Origin: JBBSAT01 sp044223665
GTDB lineage: Bacteria; Myxococcota_A; Polyangia; Polyangiales; Sandaracinaceae
Direction of reading: 5' to 3'
Assembly (NCBI GenBank): GCA_044223665.1
Contig: JBGALT010000018.1
Location: 1 to 64,000, forward strand
DNA length: 64,000 nucleotides
Shown here: in pieces, positions 36,805 to 47,509 of the stretch
Numbering within the stretch: position 1 is the stretch's first letter
Layout: each line of letters begins with the position of its first letter
Position numbers and translations under genes: made by a program
The notes under the pieces: generated by a model
What the model saw: the letters and a program-made list of their open reading frames with translations, nothing else
Told to the model about the DNA's origin: nothing
Database searches by the model: none

Positions 36805-37854
36805 ATGGCCAAGAAGCAGACCAAGGGCGCGCGCCCCGAGAACCTCCTCGACCCCGCCCCGGCGAGCGAGACCGAGGAGTCGCGCTTCGAGCAGTCGCTC
36901 CGTCCGAGCCGCTTCGACGACTTCGTCGGGCAGACGCGGACCAAGGAGAACCTGATCGTCTACGTCGACGCCGCCAAGAAGCGGAAGGGCGCGCTCGACC
37001 ACGTGCTGCTCTTCGGGCCGCCGGGCCTGGGCAAGACCACGCTCGCCTTCATCCTCGCCGAAGAGCTGGGCGTCACCTTGCACCTGGCGCACGGCCCGGC
37101 GATCGAGCACAAGGGGCAGCTCGCCGCGCTCCTCACCAAGCTCGCCCCGAACGACGTGCTCTTCATCGACGAGATCCACCGCCTCTCGGCGGTGGTCGAG
37201 GAGAACCTCTACACCGCGATGGAGGACTTCCGGATCGACGTCGTCCACGGCGACGGGCCGATGGCGAGCACGCTGCAGATCCCGATCTCCCCCTTCACGC
37301 TGGTCGGCGCGACCACGCGCACGGGCTTGCTCACGGGCCCGCTGCTCTCGCGCTTCGGCATCGAGGCGCGCCTCGACTACTCCGAGGCGGACGAGCTCGC
37401 GCGGATCGTTCGGCGCAGCGCCGGGATCCTCGAGGTGAAGATCGACGACGACGCGGCGCTCGAGCTCGCGCGGCGCGCCCGAGGCACGCCGCGCATCGCG
37501 AACCGCCTGCTGCGCCGCGCGCGCGACTTCGCCGAGGTGCTCGGCGACGGCAAGCTCGATGCGAAGTCGGCCGACGACGCGCTGCGCCGCCTCGAGGTCG
37601 ATCACGCGGGTCTGGACGAGATGAACCGCCGCTTCCTCAAGGTGATCATCGACGTCTACGACGGTGGCCCGGTCGGGATCGAAGCGCTGGCCGCGACGCT
37701 CAGCGAGCCGCGCGACACGCTCGAGGACGTCATCGAGCCGTACCTGCTGCAGAACGGCTTCCTCGCGCGGACGCAGAAGGGCCGCGTCGCGACCGAGAAA
37801 GCGTTCCAGCACCTGGGCAAGAAGCGCCGCAGCAACCAAGGCAGCCTGTTCTGA
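36805..37854 (+). CDS. ruvB: Holliday junction branch-migration ATPase RuvB
   Basis: 349 residues. AAA+ motifs are complete: FDDFVGQ, Walker A GPPGLGKTT, Walker B FIDEIHRL, sensor GATTRTG and the C-terminal winged helix (GGPVGIEALAATLSEPRDTLEDVIEPYLLQ, cited in parts). It drives branch migration with RuvA. The N-terminal ~25 residues are a Lys/Pro/Glu extension relative to short homologues. It is co-transcribed with ruvA. Confidence 0.97.
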   Translation: MAKKQTKGARPENLLDPAPASETEESRFEQSLRPSRFDDFVGQTRTKENLIVYVDAAKKRKGALDHVLLFGPPGLGKTTLAFILAEELGVTLHLAHGPAIEHKGQLAALLTKLAPNDVLFIDEIHRLSAVVEENLYTAMEDFRIDVVHGDGPMASTLQIPISPFTLVGATTRTGLLTGPLLSRFGIEARLDYSEADELARIVRRSAGILEVKIDDDAALELARRARGTPRIANRLLRRARDFAEVLGDGKLDAKSADDALRRLEVDHAGLDEMNRRFLKVIIDVYDGGPVGIEALAATLSEPRDTLEDVIEPYLLQNGFLARTQKGRVATEKAFQHLGKKRRSNQGSLF

Positions 37855-37871
37855 AGCGGCGCGCTGCGCGC

Positions 37872-37877
37872 TACAGT
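37872..37877 (+). promoter_or_regulatory. -10-like box for a leaderless start
   Basis: TACAGT ends exactly 6 bases before the ATG at 37884 in the short gap after ruvB. The CAP-domain gene therefore probably has its own leaderless transcript. Confidence 0.45.
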
Positions 37878-37883
37878 GGGGTC

Positions 37884-38435
37884 ATGCGCCTGGTCGTGCT
37901 CGCGACGTGCCTCGGGATCTTCGCCGCGCTCGACGGCTGCAGCAATGGTGGAGCGCCCGCCGGCGACGGCGGGAGCTCCGGCGCGTGCAACATGGGCTCG
38001 GCCCTCACCACGCCCATCCCGGGCTGCATGCCCGTCACCGCGGCGAGCACCGGCGATCCGCACCAGGACTGCGTGAACCGGATCAACCAGTTCCGGTGCG
38101 AGTGCCAGCACCTGCCACCTCTCGCGCGGTGGACCGACGGCGAGGCCTGCGCCGATCAGATGGCGCAGTACGACCACGATCATCCCGGCGTGCCGCACCA
38201 GGCGTTCCGGGATCGGATCTGCAGCGGCGGCAACGCGCAGAACGAGTGCCCAGGCTGGCCCTCGGTGCCGGCGACCGTCGACGGCTGCCTGCAGCAGATG
38301 TGGGACGAGGGCCCGGGCACGGACTTCAACACCCACGGGCACTACATCAACATGACGAGCAGCCGCTACTCGATGGTGGCCTGCGGCTTCTACCAGGGCT
38401 CGGGCGGCGTGTACGCGGTGCAGAACTTCCGCTGA
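37884..38435 (+). CDS. CAP/SCP-domain lipoprotein
   Basis: 183 residues. The lipobox LDGC is at about residue 19. The rest fits the CAP (SCP/PR-1) superfamily in short form: CVNRINQFR, LARWTDGEACADQMAQYDHDHPGVPHQAF, NECPGW and GHYINMTSSRYSMVACGF. The His and Glu positions of the CAP cavity appear present. Secreted CAP proteins are common in predatory and soil bacteria; the role here is unknown. Confidence 0.85.
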   Translation: MRLVVLATCLGIFAALDGCSNGGAPAGDGGSSGACNMGSALTTPIPGCMPVTAASTGDPHQDCVNRINQFRCECQHLPPLARWTDGEACADQMAQYDHDHPGVPHQAFRDRICSGGNAQNECPGWPSVPATVDGCLQQMWDEGPGTDFNTHGHYINMTSSRYSMVACGFYQGSGGVYAVQNFR

Positions 38436-38479
38436 CGCGGCGGCAGGCGCGCGCTGGGTGGCTCTCGCCGCCGGGCCGC

Positions 38480-38857
38480 TCACCGCGGGCGCAGGTACGT
38501 GCTCAGCCGGTCGTAGGCCCGCGTGAGCCGATCGCGCAGCTCCCTGGCGAGCTCGACGCGGCTCGCGTCATTCTGCTTCTCGGGCGCGTACTTCGCGGCG
38601 AGCTCCTTGTACTTCTTCTCGACGTCCTCGATCGGCGCCCCCTTCGGGAGCTCGAGGTTCGCGTAGGCCTGCGCGATCTCCTTCTCGCGCTCGATCGACG
38701 CGAGGGCGCGCTCCACGCGGCCCCCTTCGGGCGGCGTCACGGCCTGCGCACCGGGCGCCGCGCCGACGCCGCGCGCCCGCGCGAGCCGGCGCTTCTGCAG
38801 CTCGGCGTCGAGCTCGGCGTCGGTCCACTTCTCGAGCGTCTTGCTGTCGAGGGGCAT
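38480..38857 (-). CDS. small protein with helical J-like C-terminus
   Basis: 125 residues, third gene of the rng operon. The C-terminal half (YANLELPKGAPIEDVEKKYKELAAKYAPEK) resembles a J-domain helix II/III region, but the HPD tripeptide is replaced by a YAPEK sequence, so it should not stimulate DnaK. It is cytoplasmic. The ATG is 8 bases after the PilZ stop, with GGCTGGG just upstream. The frame is open far upstream as shadow. The function is unknown. Confidence 0.65.
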   Translation of the reverse strand: MPLDSKTLEKWTDAELDAELQKRRLARARGVGAAPGAQAVTPPEGGRVERALASIEREKEIAQAYANLELPKGAPIEDVEKKYKELAAKYAPEKQNDASRVELARELRDRLTRAYDRLSTYLRPR

Positions 38858-38865
38858 CCCAGCCG

Positions 38866-39243
38866 TCACCGCGGCGGCGTCAGCAGGCGCTCGATCAAGT
38901 TCTGCGAGTACTGGCTGAGCTCGCGGAACACGACGCCCATGCCCGGTGGATCCTGCTGCACGCGCACGACCTCGCCCACGCCCTCGATCGTCTCGATGTC
39001 GTCCATGATGACGGTGAACTTCAGGTTCACCTTCGTCCCGACCGGGAGCGGCTGCTTGCTCTTCACGAACACGCCGGTGCGGCTGATGTTCGTGACGTAC
39101 TCCTGGATGAACGCGTCGAACGACTCGAACTCCTTGTTGATGGTGACGCGCTCGCCGCCGCGCAGATCGCTCGCCGCCGCGCCGTCGCCGCCGCCCTTTC
39201 CCTCGGCCTTCTCGTCGCTCGTCCCGCTCTTGCGCTTCGCCAT
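38866..39243 (-). CDS. PilZ-domain protein
   Basis: 125 residues. A Lys/Gly-rich start leads to a PilZ-like beta barrel (NISRTGVFVKSKQPLPVGTKVNLKF, DIETIEGVGEVVRV, GMGVVFREL). The c-di-GMP RXXXR motif is not obvious before the D/NxSxxG motif (NISRTG), so binding of the nucleotide is uncertain. It belongs to the compact PilZ group common in myxobacteria. GGAGG overlapping the rng stop lies 8 bases before the ATG; the genes are 5 bases apart. Confidence 0.85.
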   Translation of the reverse strand: MAKRKSGTSDEKAEGKGGGDGAAASDLRGGERVTINKEFESFDAFIQEYVTNISRTGVFVKSKQPLPVGTKVNLKFTVIMDDIETIEGVGEVVRVQQDPPGMGVVFRELSQYSQNLIERLLTPPR

Positions 39244-39248
39244 CGGCC

Positions 39249-40886
<1,638 letters not shown>

Positions 40887-41158
40887 GAACGAAACTCTCC
40901 GGCGCGGGACCGTGGCCCTGCGCGCGACTTTCCGCGTGCCGCGCCCCCGCGCGGCCGCAAACGTGGTTGGCCCATCCGGCGGGCGCCCTTCGCGTGGGCG
41001 GGGAACGATCCCCCCAGCGCCGATCGACGGACGCACGAAGGCGCACGCGCAGGCCATCGCCCACACGTGCGCTCGTCGCCCGCGCACTCCGCCGACGGAC
41101 TCGAGACCGTCGGAGAAGAGCGGCGGCGTGCCCTCCACCCCGGATCAAGGGAGGGCTC

Positions 41159-41827
41159 TCAGTTGGACTTCGCGGCCCGCGAGGCCGCCGCGAAGAGCGC
41201 GTCGATCTGGGCGCGCACGACCTCGTCGGTCTTGTTGCGCGAGACCGCGATCTCCTTGATGAGGAGCTGCCGAGCGCGCTCGAGCATCTGCCGCTCGCTG
41301 AAGCTGAGCGCGTCCTTCACGTCCTTCACGCGCTCGAGATCGCGCATGACCTCGGCCACCTCGAAGACGCTGCCCGTCGAGAGCTTCTCGACGAACGCGC
41401 GCTGGCGGCGGTTCCAGGTCTGCGTGTCGATCGGCACGTCCTTGACCTTGAGGATCTGGAAGATGCGGCGGATCTCGCCCTCGCTGATCGGCTTGCGCAG
41501 GCCGATGCTGGCCGCGTTGGCGACCGGCACCATGATCTTGTGGTCGGTGTCGAGCAGGCGCAGGACGTAGAAGCTCTGGCGCTTGCCAGCGATGTCCTTC
41601 TCCTCGATCGAGACGATCTCCGCCACGCCGCGCGCCGGATAGACCGCGTGGTCGCCGACCTTGAACGCGCCGGCCAGCGGGGCCGGGGCCGCAGGAGCCA
41701 CCACCGTCTTGCCCACCGTCGCCGCCGTCTTGGCCGCCTCGGGCTTCTTGGCCGGCGTGACCGTCGTCTTCGTCGCCTTCGCGGGAGCCTTCATCGTCTT
41801 CTTGGCCTCATGCGTACGGGCGTGCAT
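41159..41827 (-). CDS. CarD/CdnL-family transcription factor
   Basis: 222 residues. A Lys/Ala/Pro/Thr-rich N-terminal extension (~50 residues) precedes a CarD-type RNAP-interacting domain (FKVGDHAVYPARGVAEIVSIEEKDI) and the helical DNA-binding C-terminal domain. Such proteins bind the RNAP beta subunit and stabilise open complexes at rRNA and stress promoters. The charged N-terminal extension is longer than in the short CdnL proteins. AGAGGAG lies 6 bases before the ATG. Confidence 0.88.
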   Translation of the reverse strand: MHARTHEAKKTMKAPAKATKTTVTPAKKPEAAKTAATVGKTVVAPAAPAPLAGAFKVGDHAVYPARGVAEIVSIEEKDIAGKRQSFYVLRLLDTDHKIMVPVANAASIGLRKPISEGEIRRIFQILKVKDVPIDTQTWNRRQRAFVEKLSTGSVFEVAEVMRDLERVKDVKDALSFSERQMLERARQLLIKEIAVSRNKTDEVVRAQIDALFAAASRAAKSN

Positions 41828-41855
41828 TCGAACTCCTCTGGTTTTTGGAGAGCTG

Positions 41856-41888
41856 CTGCTCTTCCCTTCGCGACGAAGGCGAGAGCAG
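41856..41888 (-). promoter_or_regulatory. interrupted hairpin in the carD leader
   Basis: CTGCTCT (41856-41862) pairs with AGAGCAG (41882-41888), and TTCG pairs with CGAA inside, forming an interrupted stem 29 bases upstream of the CarD start on the transcribed side. It may influence translation of this global regulator. Confidence 0.4.
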
Positions 41889-42047
41889 GTCTGCGAGAGC
41901 GGGACCTGGAGCGGGCTCCCGGTAGGAGCCGCTGAAACGGGGCCGGATGGTACGGGGCGGGGGGCGTTCGGTCAATCGACGCCCGGCGGAAAACGGCGCG
42001 CGGCGTGCGATTGTTCCGTACGCCGACGTGGATTAGACGAGGGGCTC

Positions 42048-42869
42048 ATGAGCGAGCTCGATCGCGACACCCATCTCACGCTCCTCGAGCCGGGTCGCTT
42101 CGCCGTCCAGATCACCGATCGGTGGAGCATCGGGACGGCGCCGAACGGCGGCTATCTCGCTGTCATCACTACGAAAAGCATCCTCGCGACGCTGCGTCAT
42201 CCACATCCGTTCAGCGTCACGACCCACTATCTGTCCACAGCCCAGCCAGGCCCGGCCGAGGTGCTGGTCGAGGTGGTCCGTGAAGGGCGCGGCCACTCGA
42301 CCGGGCAGGCCCGGCTGATCCAGGGCGGGAAAGAGCGCCTGCGGACGATCGCCGTCCTGGGCGATCTCTCCACCCTCGGCGGGGGCCCGACCCACCTCAC
42401 GCTGGCGCCGCCCGACCTGCCCGCCCCGGACGGGTGCGAGCGCGGTCGCGCCGGGCCGACCGCCGCGCTGGCGATCGCCGACCGCGTCGACGTCGCGATG
42501 CGGCCGGGCGACGTCAGCTGGATGCCGGGCCCGGACGGGCTGCCGCGCCGGCACTCCGAGCGCGCGGTGCTCGAGGGCTGGCTGGGGCTTGCCGACGGGG
42601 CGCCGCCCGACCCGCTCTCGCTGGTGTTCTTCGCCGACGCCCTGCCACCCCCCGTGCTCAACGTCTCTTCGGTCCGCACGCCGTGGGTGCCCACGCTCGA
42701 GCTGACCGTGCACGTGCGCGCGGTGCCGGCGCCCGGGATGCTCCGCGTGCGCTTCACCACGCGCGCGCTGATCGATGGCTACCTGGAAGAGGACGGCGAG
42801 CTCTGGGACGCCAGCGGCAGGCTCGTCGCTCTGTCCCGACAGCTCGCGCGCGTGCAGCGAATCGGGTAA
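42048..42869 (+). CDS. acyl-CoA thioesterase, double-hotdog type
   Basis: 273 residues. The N-terminal hotdog (WSIGTAPNGGYLAVITTKSIL, then HPFSVTTHYLSTAQPG) and second hotdog (PTLELTVHVRAVPAPGMLRVRFTTRALIDGYLEEDGELWD, quoted only in part) match TesB-like thioesterases of the acyl-CoA type. It hydrolyses acyl-CoA to free acid and CoA; chain length is unknown. GAGGGG lies 4 bases before the ATG. The next gene, also a thioesterase, starts 14 bases after its stop. Confidence 0.85.
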   Translation: MSELDRDTHLTLLEPGRFAVQITDRWSIGTAPNGGYLAVITTKSILATLRHPHPFSVTTHYLSTAQPGPAEVLVEVVREGRGHSTGQARLIQGGKERLRTIAVLGDLSTLGGGPTHLTLAPPDLPAPDGCERGRAGPTAALAIADRVDVAMRPGDVSWMPGPDGLPRRHSERAVLEGWLGLADGAPPDPLSLVFFADALPPPVLNVSSVRTPWVPTLELTVHVRAVPAPGMLRVRFTTRALIDGYLEEDGELWDASGRLVALSRQLARVQRIG

Positions 42870-42883
42870 GTCGCGCCACGACG

Positions 42884-43291
42884 ATGTCGTTCACGCACGA
42901 GCGCCCGATCCGCTTCGCGGACGAAGACCACGCGCAGATCGTGTACTACCCGCGCTTCTTCCACTTCTTCCACGAAGCGTTCGAAGAGATGTTCGCGGCG
43001 CACGGGATTCCCTACCGCCAGTGCCTCGACGAGAACGTCGGCTGGCCCGCGGTCCACGCCGAGGCCGACTACAAGCGCCCCGTGCGCTTCGGCGATCGGC
43101 TGCGGATCGTGGTCTCGGTGGCGCGCCTCGGAGAGACGAGCGCGACGTTCACCTACGAGGGCACGCGCGCCGGCGACACCGAGCCCGCCGTCGTCGGCAA
43201 GATCGTGGTGGCCTGTCTCGACATGGCGAGCATGCGGCCGCAGCCGATCCCCGACCGCTATCGCGCGCTCTTCGAGAAGGTCGGCGCGTAG
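42884..43291 (+). CDS. YbgC-like hotdog acyl-CoA thioesterase
   Basis: 135 residues, a single hotdog domain of the 4-hydroxybenzoyl-CoA thioesterase group. It has the Asp-containing motif RFADEDHAQIVYYPRFFHFF, and WPAVHAEADYKRPVRFGD later. Members hydrolyse short-chain or aromatic acyl-CoA. Translation is probably coupled with the upstream thioesterase; two different thioesterases in tandem suggest detoxification or release of acyl groups. Confidence 0.9.
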   Translation: MSFTHERPIRFADEDHAQIVYYPRFFHFFHEAFEEMFAAHGIPYRQCLDENVGWPAVHAEADYKRPVRFGDRLRIVVSVARLGETSATFTYEGTRAGDTEPAVVGKIVVACLDMASMRPQPIPDRYRALFEKVGA

Positions 43292-43364
43292 CCGCTCCGC
43301 GAAGTTCCGCACGAGCGCCGAGTTGCCTTATCCTTCCGGGAGGGGCTGCTTGGCGGAGGCGTTC

Positions 43365-44553
43365 ATGCAGAGGTCGTACGGGGGAATCTTCGGGCTCGTC
43401 GTGATCGCGCTCGCCGGGTGTCGCACGCCCGCGCAAGCGCCCGACGTCGGCCCGCTGCGGGATGCGGCCCCGGCGCCCTACGACGGTGGCCCGGCGCCGA
43501 TGGACGCCGGACGGGTCGGCCTCGGGAGCGCACACATCCGGCTCGTGAACCTGATCCCGGCGAGCCCGAACCTCACGGTGTGCCTGGCGACGATCCCGGG
43601 CACCGGCATCGCCGCGACCACGGCGCACATCCTCGGCTCTCCGGACGCGCGCCTGATGAGCGACGGCACTCTCCCCTATCCCGGCGTCTCGCCCTACCTG
43701 CCGGCACCGATCTTCGACACGCCGGGCTTCGGCTACGAGATCCGTCTCTACAGCCGCGAGGACGTGCCCTTCGTCGCGCTCGGCGAGTGCCCCGCGGCAG
43801 GGGCTGCACCGGCGCCGGTGCTGACCATCCGCGCGGACGGCGCTGCGGTCACGCCCGGCTCGTTCTACGCGGCCGTGCTGATCGGCGTGCTGCCCGGCAC
43901 GCCCGTCGCGTGCGCGGGAGCGTGCCCCGCGCCGCGCGTGACCCTCATCCAGGACGACCTCACGCCGCCTCCGCCCGGCAACCACGTGCGCTCGCGCCTC
44001 TTCCACGGCGTGCCGAACCTGCCGGCGCCGATCCACATCTGCTTCGACGCCGACTACCAGGACGAGGCCCACCCGGGGTTCCTCCCGCCCGGACGCGTGT
44101 TGCCGCCGGCGCCCGACACCGACGGCATCGCGTTCGGTGAGGTCACGCCGTTCATCGACATCCCGCCCGTGACGCGGCTCGGCGCGTTCTACACGCACGC
44201 AACCGTCACGGGCGTCCCCGACTGCAATCCCGCCACGCTGCTCCTCGGCCCCACCACGGTGCCGCTCCTGGTGCCGCCGACGGCGGTCGAGGGTCGCGCG
44301 CACGTTCGTCGCGGGCGACGTCATCACGAACTTCGCATTCGGCCGCGTCGGCCCCACCTGCACGACCGACGGCGAGTGCCGCGGCGCCGGCAGCCTCTGC
44401 TCCACGGCGCCGTGCACGTGCGACGGCACGGGCCACTGCGTGGACGACCTCTCCGGCAACCTGCTCCCGTGGCGCGACGTGCTCGGCGGTCAGTCGATGG
44501 ATGCCGGTGTCGATGCCGGCGGCGCCGACGCGGGCACCGACGGCGGCAGCTGA
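43365..44553 (+). CDS. exported lipoprotein, frameshifted near 44300
   Basis: The signal peptide ends in IALAGC. The mature part has repeated ~100-residue beta-rich units (HIRLVNLIPASPNLTVCLA and RSRLFHGVPNLPAPIHICFD), which resemble DUF4397-type repeats. Near 44300 the frame is lost: downstream bases read correctly only in the +1 frame (TFVAGDVITNFAFGRVG), including a Cys-rich EGF-like stretch (CTTDGECRGAGSLC) and an Asp/Gly-rich end that stops at 44553. As written the frame would continue as Arg-rich shadow. GGAGG lies 6 bases before the ATG. Confidence 0.65.
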
Positions 44554-44556
44554 AGG

Positions 44557-44580
44557 CCCGTCAGGAATCCTCCTGTCGGG
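44557..44580 (+). terminator. terminator-like hairpin of the lipoprotein gene
   Basis: CCCGTCAGGA (44557-44566), loop ATCC, TCCTGTCGGG (44571-44580) form a 10-bp stem with one T-T mismatch, 3 bases after the stop, followed by TTCCTTCC. Confidence 0.5.
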
Positions 44581-44602
44581 TTCCTTCCAAAAGCCCCAAA
44601 AA

Positions 44603-44623
44603 CCCGAGCGATTCTCGCTCGGG
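44603..44623 (-). terminator. rho-independent terminator of the XRE gene
   Basis: On the minus strand CCCGAGCG-AGAAT-CGCTCGGG (44603-44623) is a perfect 8-bp stem followed by TTTTTGGGGCTTTT. It lies 55 bases beyond the regulator's stop. It is the clearest intrinsic terminator in the window. Confidence 0.75.
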
Positions 44624-44678
44624 TAGGAGCAGGCGCGACGGACCTGTCACGCCTTGGCGAGCGCGGCTCGGCGTCGCG

Positions 44679-46234
44679 TCAGGCCTTCGCCTTCTTCTTC
44701 GCGAGCGAGGCCGCGGGCACGTCGGGCGCGCTCTCGTCGGCGGGCGCGGCTTCTTCGTCGGCCGCGACGAGCGGCGAGAAGAAGTTGTCCTTCTTGATGA
44801 AGGGATCGACGCGGAAGGCGAACTTGTAGCTCGGCGCCGCGCGCTGGTTGCAGTCGGTGCGCTCGCAGAAGCGGCACGTGGTCCCGACCGGCACGGCCAT
44901 GCGCGCCGGATCGAGAAGGGCATGTCGTCGGCGTACGCGAGGTACTTGGCGTGGTCGGCGTGGGTGCCCATGCCGATGCCGTAGAGGCTGCCGCGCGCGA
45001 GCGAGCCGGCGATCGGCTCGGCCAGCACCTTCGCGAAGCAGAAGAACATGCGCCCGTCGGGGAACACGCTGTACTGGCGCGAGATCGCGTGCGGCGTGAG
45101 GAACGCCAGGTGCACGGCCCACTTCGGGCAGCTGCCGGTGCCGTGCGGGAAGCGAAGCCCCGTCGCCGCGTAGCGCTTGCTGATGTTGCCGGCGACGTCG
45201 ACGCGCAGGAAGTGGAAGGGCACGCCGCGCCGGCTCGGATCGGAGAGGTTGCAGAGCCGGTGCGCCACGGTCTCGTAGCTCGAGCCGAAGCGCATCGCGA
45301 CCTGCTCGACGTCGTAGCGCGTGCGCTGCACCTCGCGGAGAAACAGGTCGTAGGGGAGCAGCAGCGCGCCCGCGAAGTAGTTCGCGAGATGGATGGCGAG
45401 CAGACGCGGCGTCTCGGCGTGACGCGCTTGCGTCTCGAGGCTCCGTACGATCTCGCGCTGGAGCGCGCCCGTCTCGCCGCCCAGCATCCGCAGCCCGAGC
45501 GTGTGCGCGAGCTGGAAGAGCTGACGGTGCTCGGGGACGTCGCGCGCCATGGTGAGGTGGCCGCCATCGGGATCGAGCCGGCGGATGACCGAGCTCGGGC
45601 CGGCGCTCGCCTCGAAGCGCACGTCCACGCGGTGCGTGGCGAGCGCGCGCACGAGCGCTTCGATCGTCGGCTTCTCGCCGATGCCGTGGAGCGCGCGCAG
45701 CTCCTCGGCGCGCGTCTCGAGCTCGGGGAACCAGTTGCCGCGCGACTCGAGGAAGTCGGTGACCTCGTCGAAGGGGCTGTAGTCGAAGGCCAGGCGATCG
45801 CCGCCCGCCACGGCCGCGTCGTCGCGCGCGCGCGAGGCGAGCTCGGCCAGGATGTGATCGAGCTGGGTGCGCGTGTTCTTGTAGAGGTTGAAGAGCGCCG
45901 CGATCGTGGAGGCCACGCGCGGCTCGCTGCCGAGGGAGGAGACGTCCTCGCGGCTCAGGTTCAGCGTGCGGAAGAGCGGCTCGTCGAGCAGCTGCGAGAG
46001 CCCCTCGTCGGGTCGCTGGGAGCCGAGGCTGCCCATGAAGGCCTCGACCGGCAGCTCGTAGAGCTCGAGCGCGCGCACGAGGAAGGGCAGCTGGATGGGG
46101 CGCTTGCCCTTCTCGAGCAGCGAGAGATACGCGGGCGAGACCCCGAGCTTCTGCGCCGCGAGCCCCTGCGTGAGGCCGCGATCGATGCGCAGCTCGCGAA
46201 GGCGCTGGCTCATCGCTTGTCGGTCGCCCTGCAT
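44679..46234 (-). CDS. XRE regulator of short-chain fatty acid type, frameshifted
   Basis: An N-terminal HTH (LRELRIDRGLTQGLAAQKLGVSPAYLSLLEKG, cited in parts), then an IrrE/ImmA-like domain with AIHLANYFAGALLLPYDLFL (the HEXXH is absent), and a ScfR/DUF2083 domain with CRFCERTDCNQRAAP. This is the RamB/MccR regulator type, which controls acyl-CoA metabolism and senses acyl-CoA. At about 44912 the frame is lost: the reading continues from MPFS into shadow, while DPARMAVPVGTTCRFC is in another frame, implying a 1-base loss. ATG at 46234 or 46213 are both possible starts. It lies 52 bases downstream of the six-gene operon. Confidence 0.7.
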
Positions 46235-46286
46235 CGGGCGATCTCTTACCACCCAGCGCCGAGCGCGCGCGAGGTGACGCGGCGCC

Positions 46287-46988
46287 TCAATCGCTCGGGA
46301 GCTCGTCGAAGCGCAGTCGCGTCACGACGACGTCGTCGCCGAACGGATCGGTGAGCGTACGCGTCGCGTCGCTTCCGGCGCCGTTGCCGTCGACCACGGC
46401 GAGATAGAGCGTCACCGGGCCGGTTCCGGCCGGCGGCGCGATCCAGTCGAAGCTCCAGCTCGTCACTCCGACCTGGGTCGAGCTGCTCGCGAGGATCGCC
46501 TGATCGGTGACGGTGAATCGGTCGGCAGCGATGCCGGAGATGCGCCCGGCCGTGAGGTCGGAGGCGTCGAGAAAGCTCGCCACGATCGCGTTGTAGTTGG
46601 AGCGCGTCGCAGCTCGTCCGAGCTCGGCCTGCGGCTCGGCCATGGCGACGTCGAAGTGGTAGGACGCGCCCGGCACGTAGGCGGGCGTCTCGAGCAGCGA
46701 GGGCGCCGGGGGGGCCGTGGGGTCTCCGAGGATCGTCCCGGGGGCGACGTCGAGGGTGAGACGGAGCCGGTGGGGCGCATCCACGTGGCACGTCTCGCAC
46801 GTCCAGCCGCGCTCACGCGGCGAGCCGACGTAGAAGAGCCCGCCCCCGCCGCCCGCGCCGGGTGGCGCGACGAAGGTGCTCGCGACGTGAAAGGCCTGCG
46901 CGCGGGACGCGCCGACCCCGCCCGCGAGCACGAGCGAAGCGACCAAGCCCAGAACGAAGAGCGAGCGCTCGAGGCGTGCGTTCGTCAC
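46287..46988 (-). CDS. exported CXXCH protein, choice-of-anchor V type
   Basis: 233 residues. A signal peptide ends at SRAQA. The motif CETCHVDAP at ~63-67 fits a single haem-c site. It is followed by a beta-sandwich region with YVPGASYHFDVAM, and WSFDWIAPPAGTGPVTLYLAVVDGNG as in choice-of-anchor V/Reeler-like proteins. It is a paralogue of the protein at 48868-49572 (AFHVASTFVAPPG matches AFNDPQFFHASAFVA). The GTG start overlaps the upstream stop (GTGA). It is the last gene of the six-gene operon. Confidence 0.75.
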   Translation of the reverse strand: MTNARLERSLFVLGLVASLVLAGGVGASRAQAFHVASTFVAPPGAGGGGGLFYVGSPRERGWTCETCHVDAPHRLRLTLDVAPGTILGDPTAPPAPSLLETPAYVPGASYHFDVAMAEPQAELGRAATRSNYNAIVASFLDASDLTAGRISGIAADRFTVTDQAILASSSTQVGVTSWSFDWIAPPAGTGPVTLYLAVVDGNGAGSDATRTLTDPFGDDVVVTRLRFDELPSD

Positions 46989-47509
46989 AGATCACTCCCG
47001 GGCTCGATGCATCCATCGTCGATGGACGGGTCCCGCAGTCCCATCGCCCAATCGCGGAGAACACGGTATTGGCGATCGTCCGTGCTCTCGAACACGTTCG
47101 CCCCGCCGAAGCGAGTCGCGCCGACGTGGAACCACCCGCCTGCGGCGGGCTCGAGAGGCTTGAGGAGAAGAGGCGAGCGCTCCGGATCCGACGGGTCGAT
47201 CATGGCCGACGCGGCGAGGTAGTTGTGCTCGATCTCTTCGGTCGAGAGCGGCGCGTTTCGCTCGGTCTCCGCACCGCCGAGCCGCAGGCGATTGCGGCCG
47301 AAGAGCACGAAGAAGCGACGCGCATCGCCATGGCACGCGAACGTGCCGCAGTTCTGCGTCAGCACCGGCTGTACGCGGCAGCGAAACGTCGCGAAGTCGA
47401 GCGGCTCGGGCTCGAGGGGCTGGCTCGGTGCTCCGAGACACGACGCACACGAGACCGCCCACGCGACCACGAGGACGACGAGCGAGCCCGCGCGCACGTG
47501 CCGATTCAC
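46985..47509 (-). CDS. C-X4-CH lipoprotein, cytochrome-like
   Basis: 174 residues. The signal sequence ends at a CASC or SCLG Cys, so it may be a lipoprotein. The motif CGTFACHG is C-X4-CH in the context VQPVLTQNCGTFACHG...RNRLRLG. The second C-X4-CH protein (49575-50393) has the same context with CSMLGCHG, so the two are paralogues. C-X4-CH can bind haem c, but here it is unproven. A GGGAGG site precedes the GTG start at 47509, which overlaps the upstream stop (GTGA). Its own stop overlaps the next start. Confidence 0.75.
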   Translation of the reverse strand: MNRHVRAGSLVVLVVAWAVSCASCLGAPSQPLEPEPLDFATFRCRVQPVLTQNCGTFACHGDARRFFVLFGRNRLRLGGAETERNAPLSTEEIEHNYLAASAMIDPSDPERSPLLLKPLEPAAGGWFHVGATRFGGANVFESTDDRQYRVLRDWAMGLRDPSIDDGCIEPGSDL

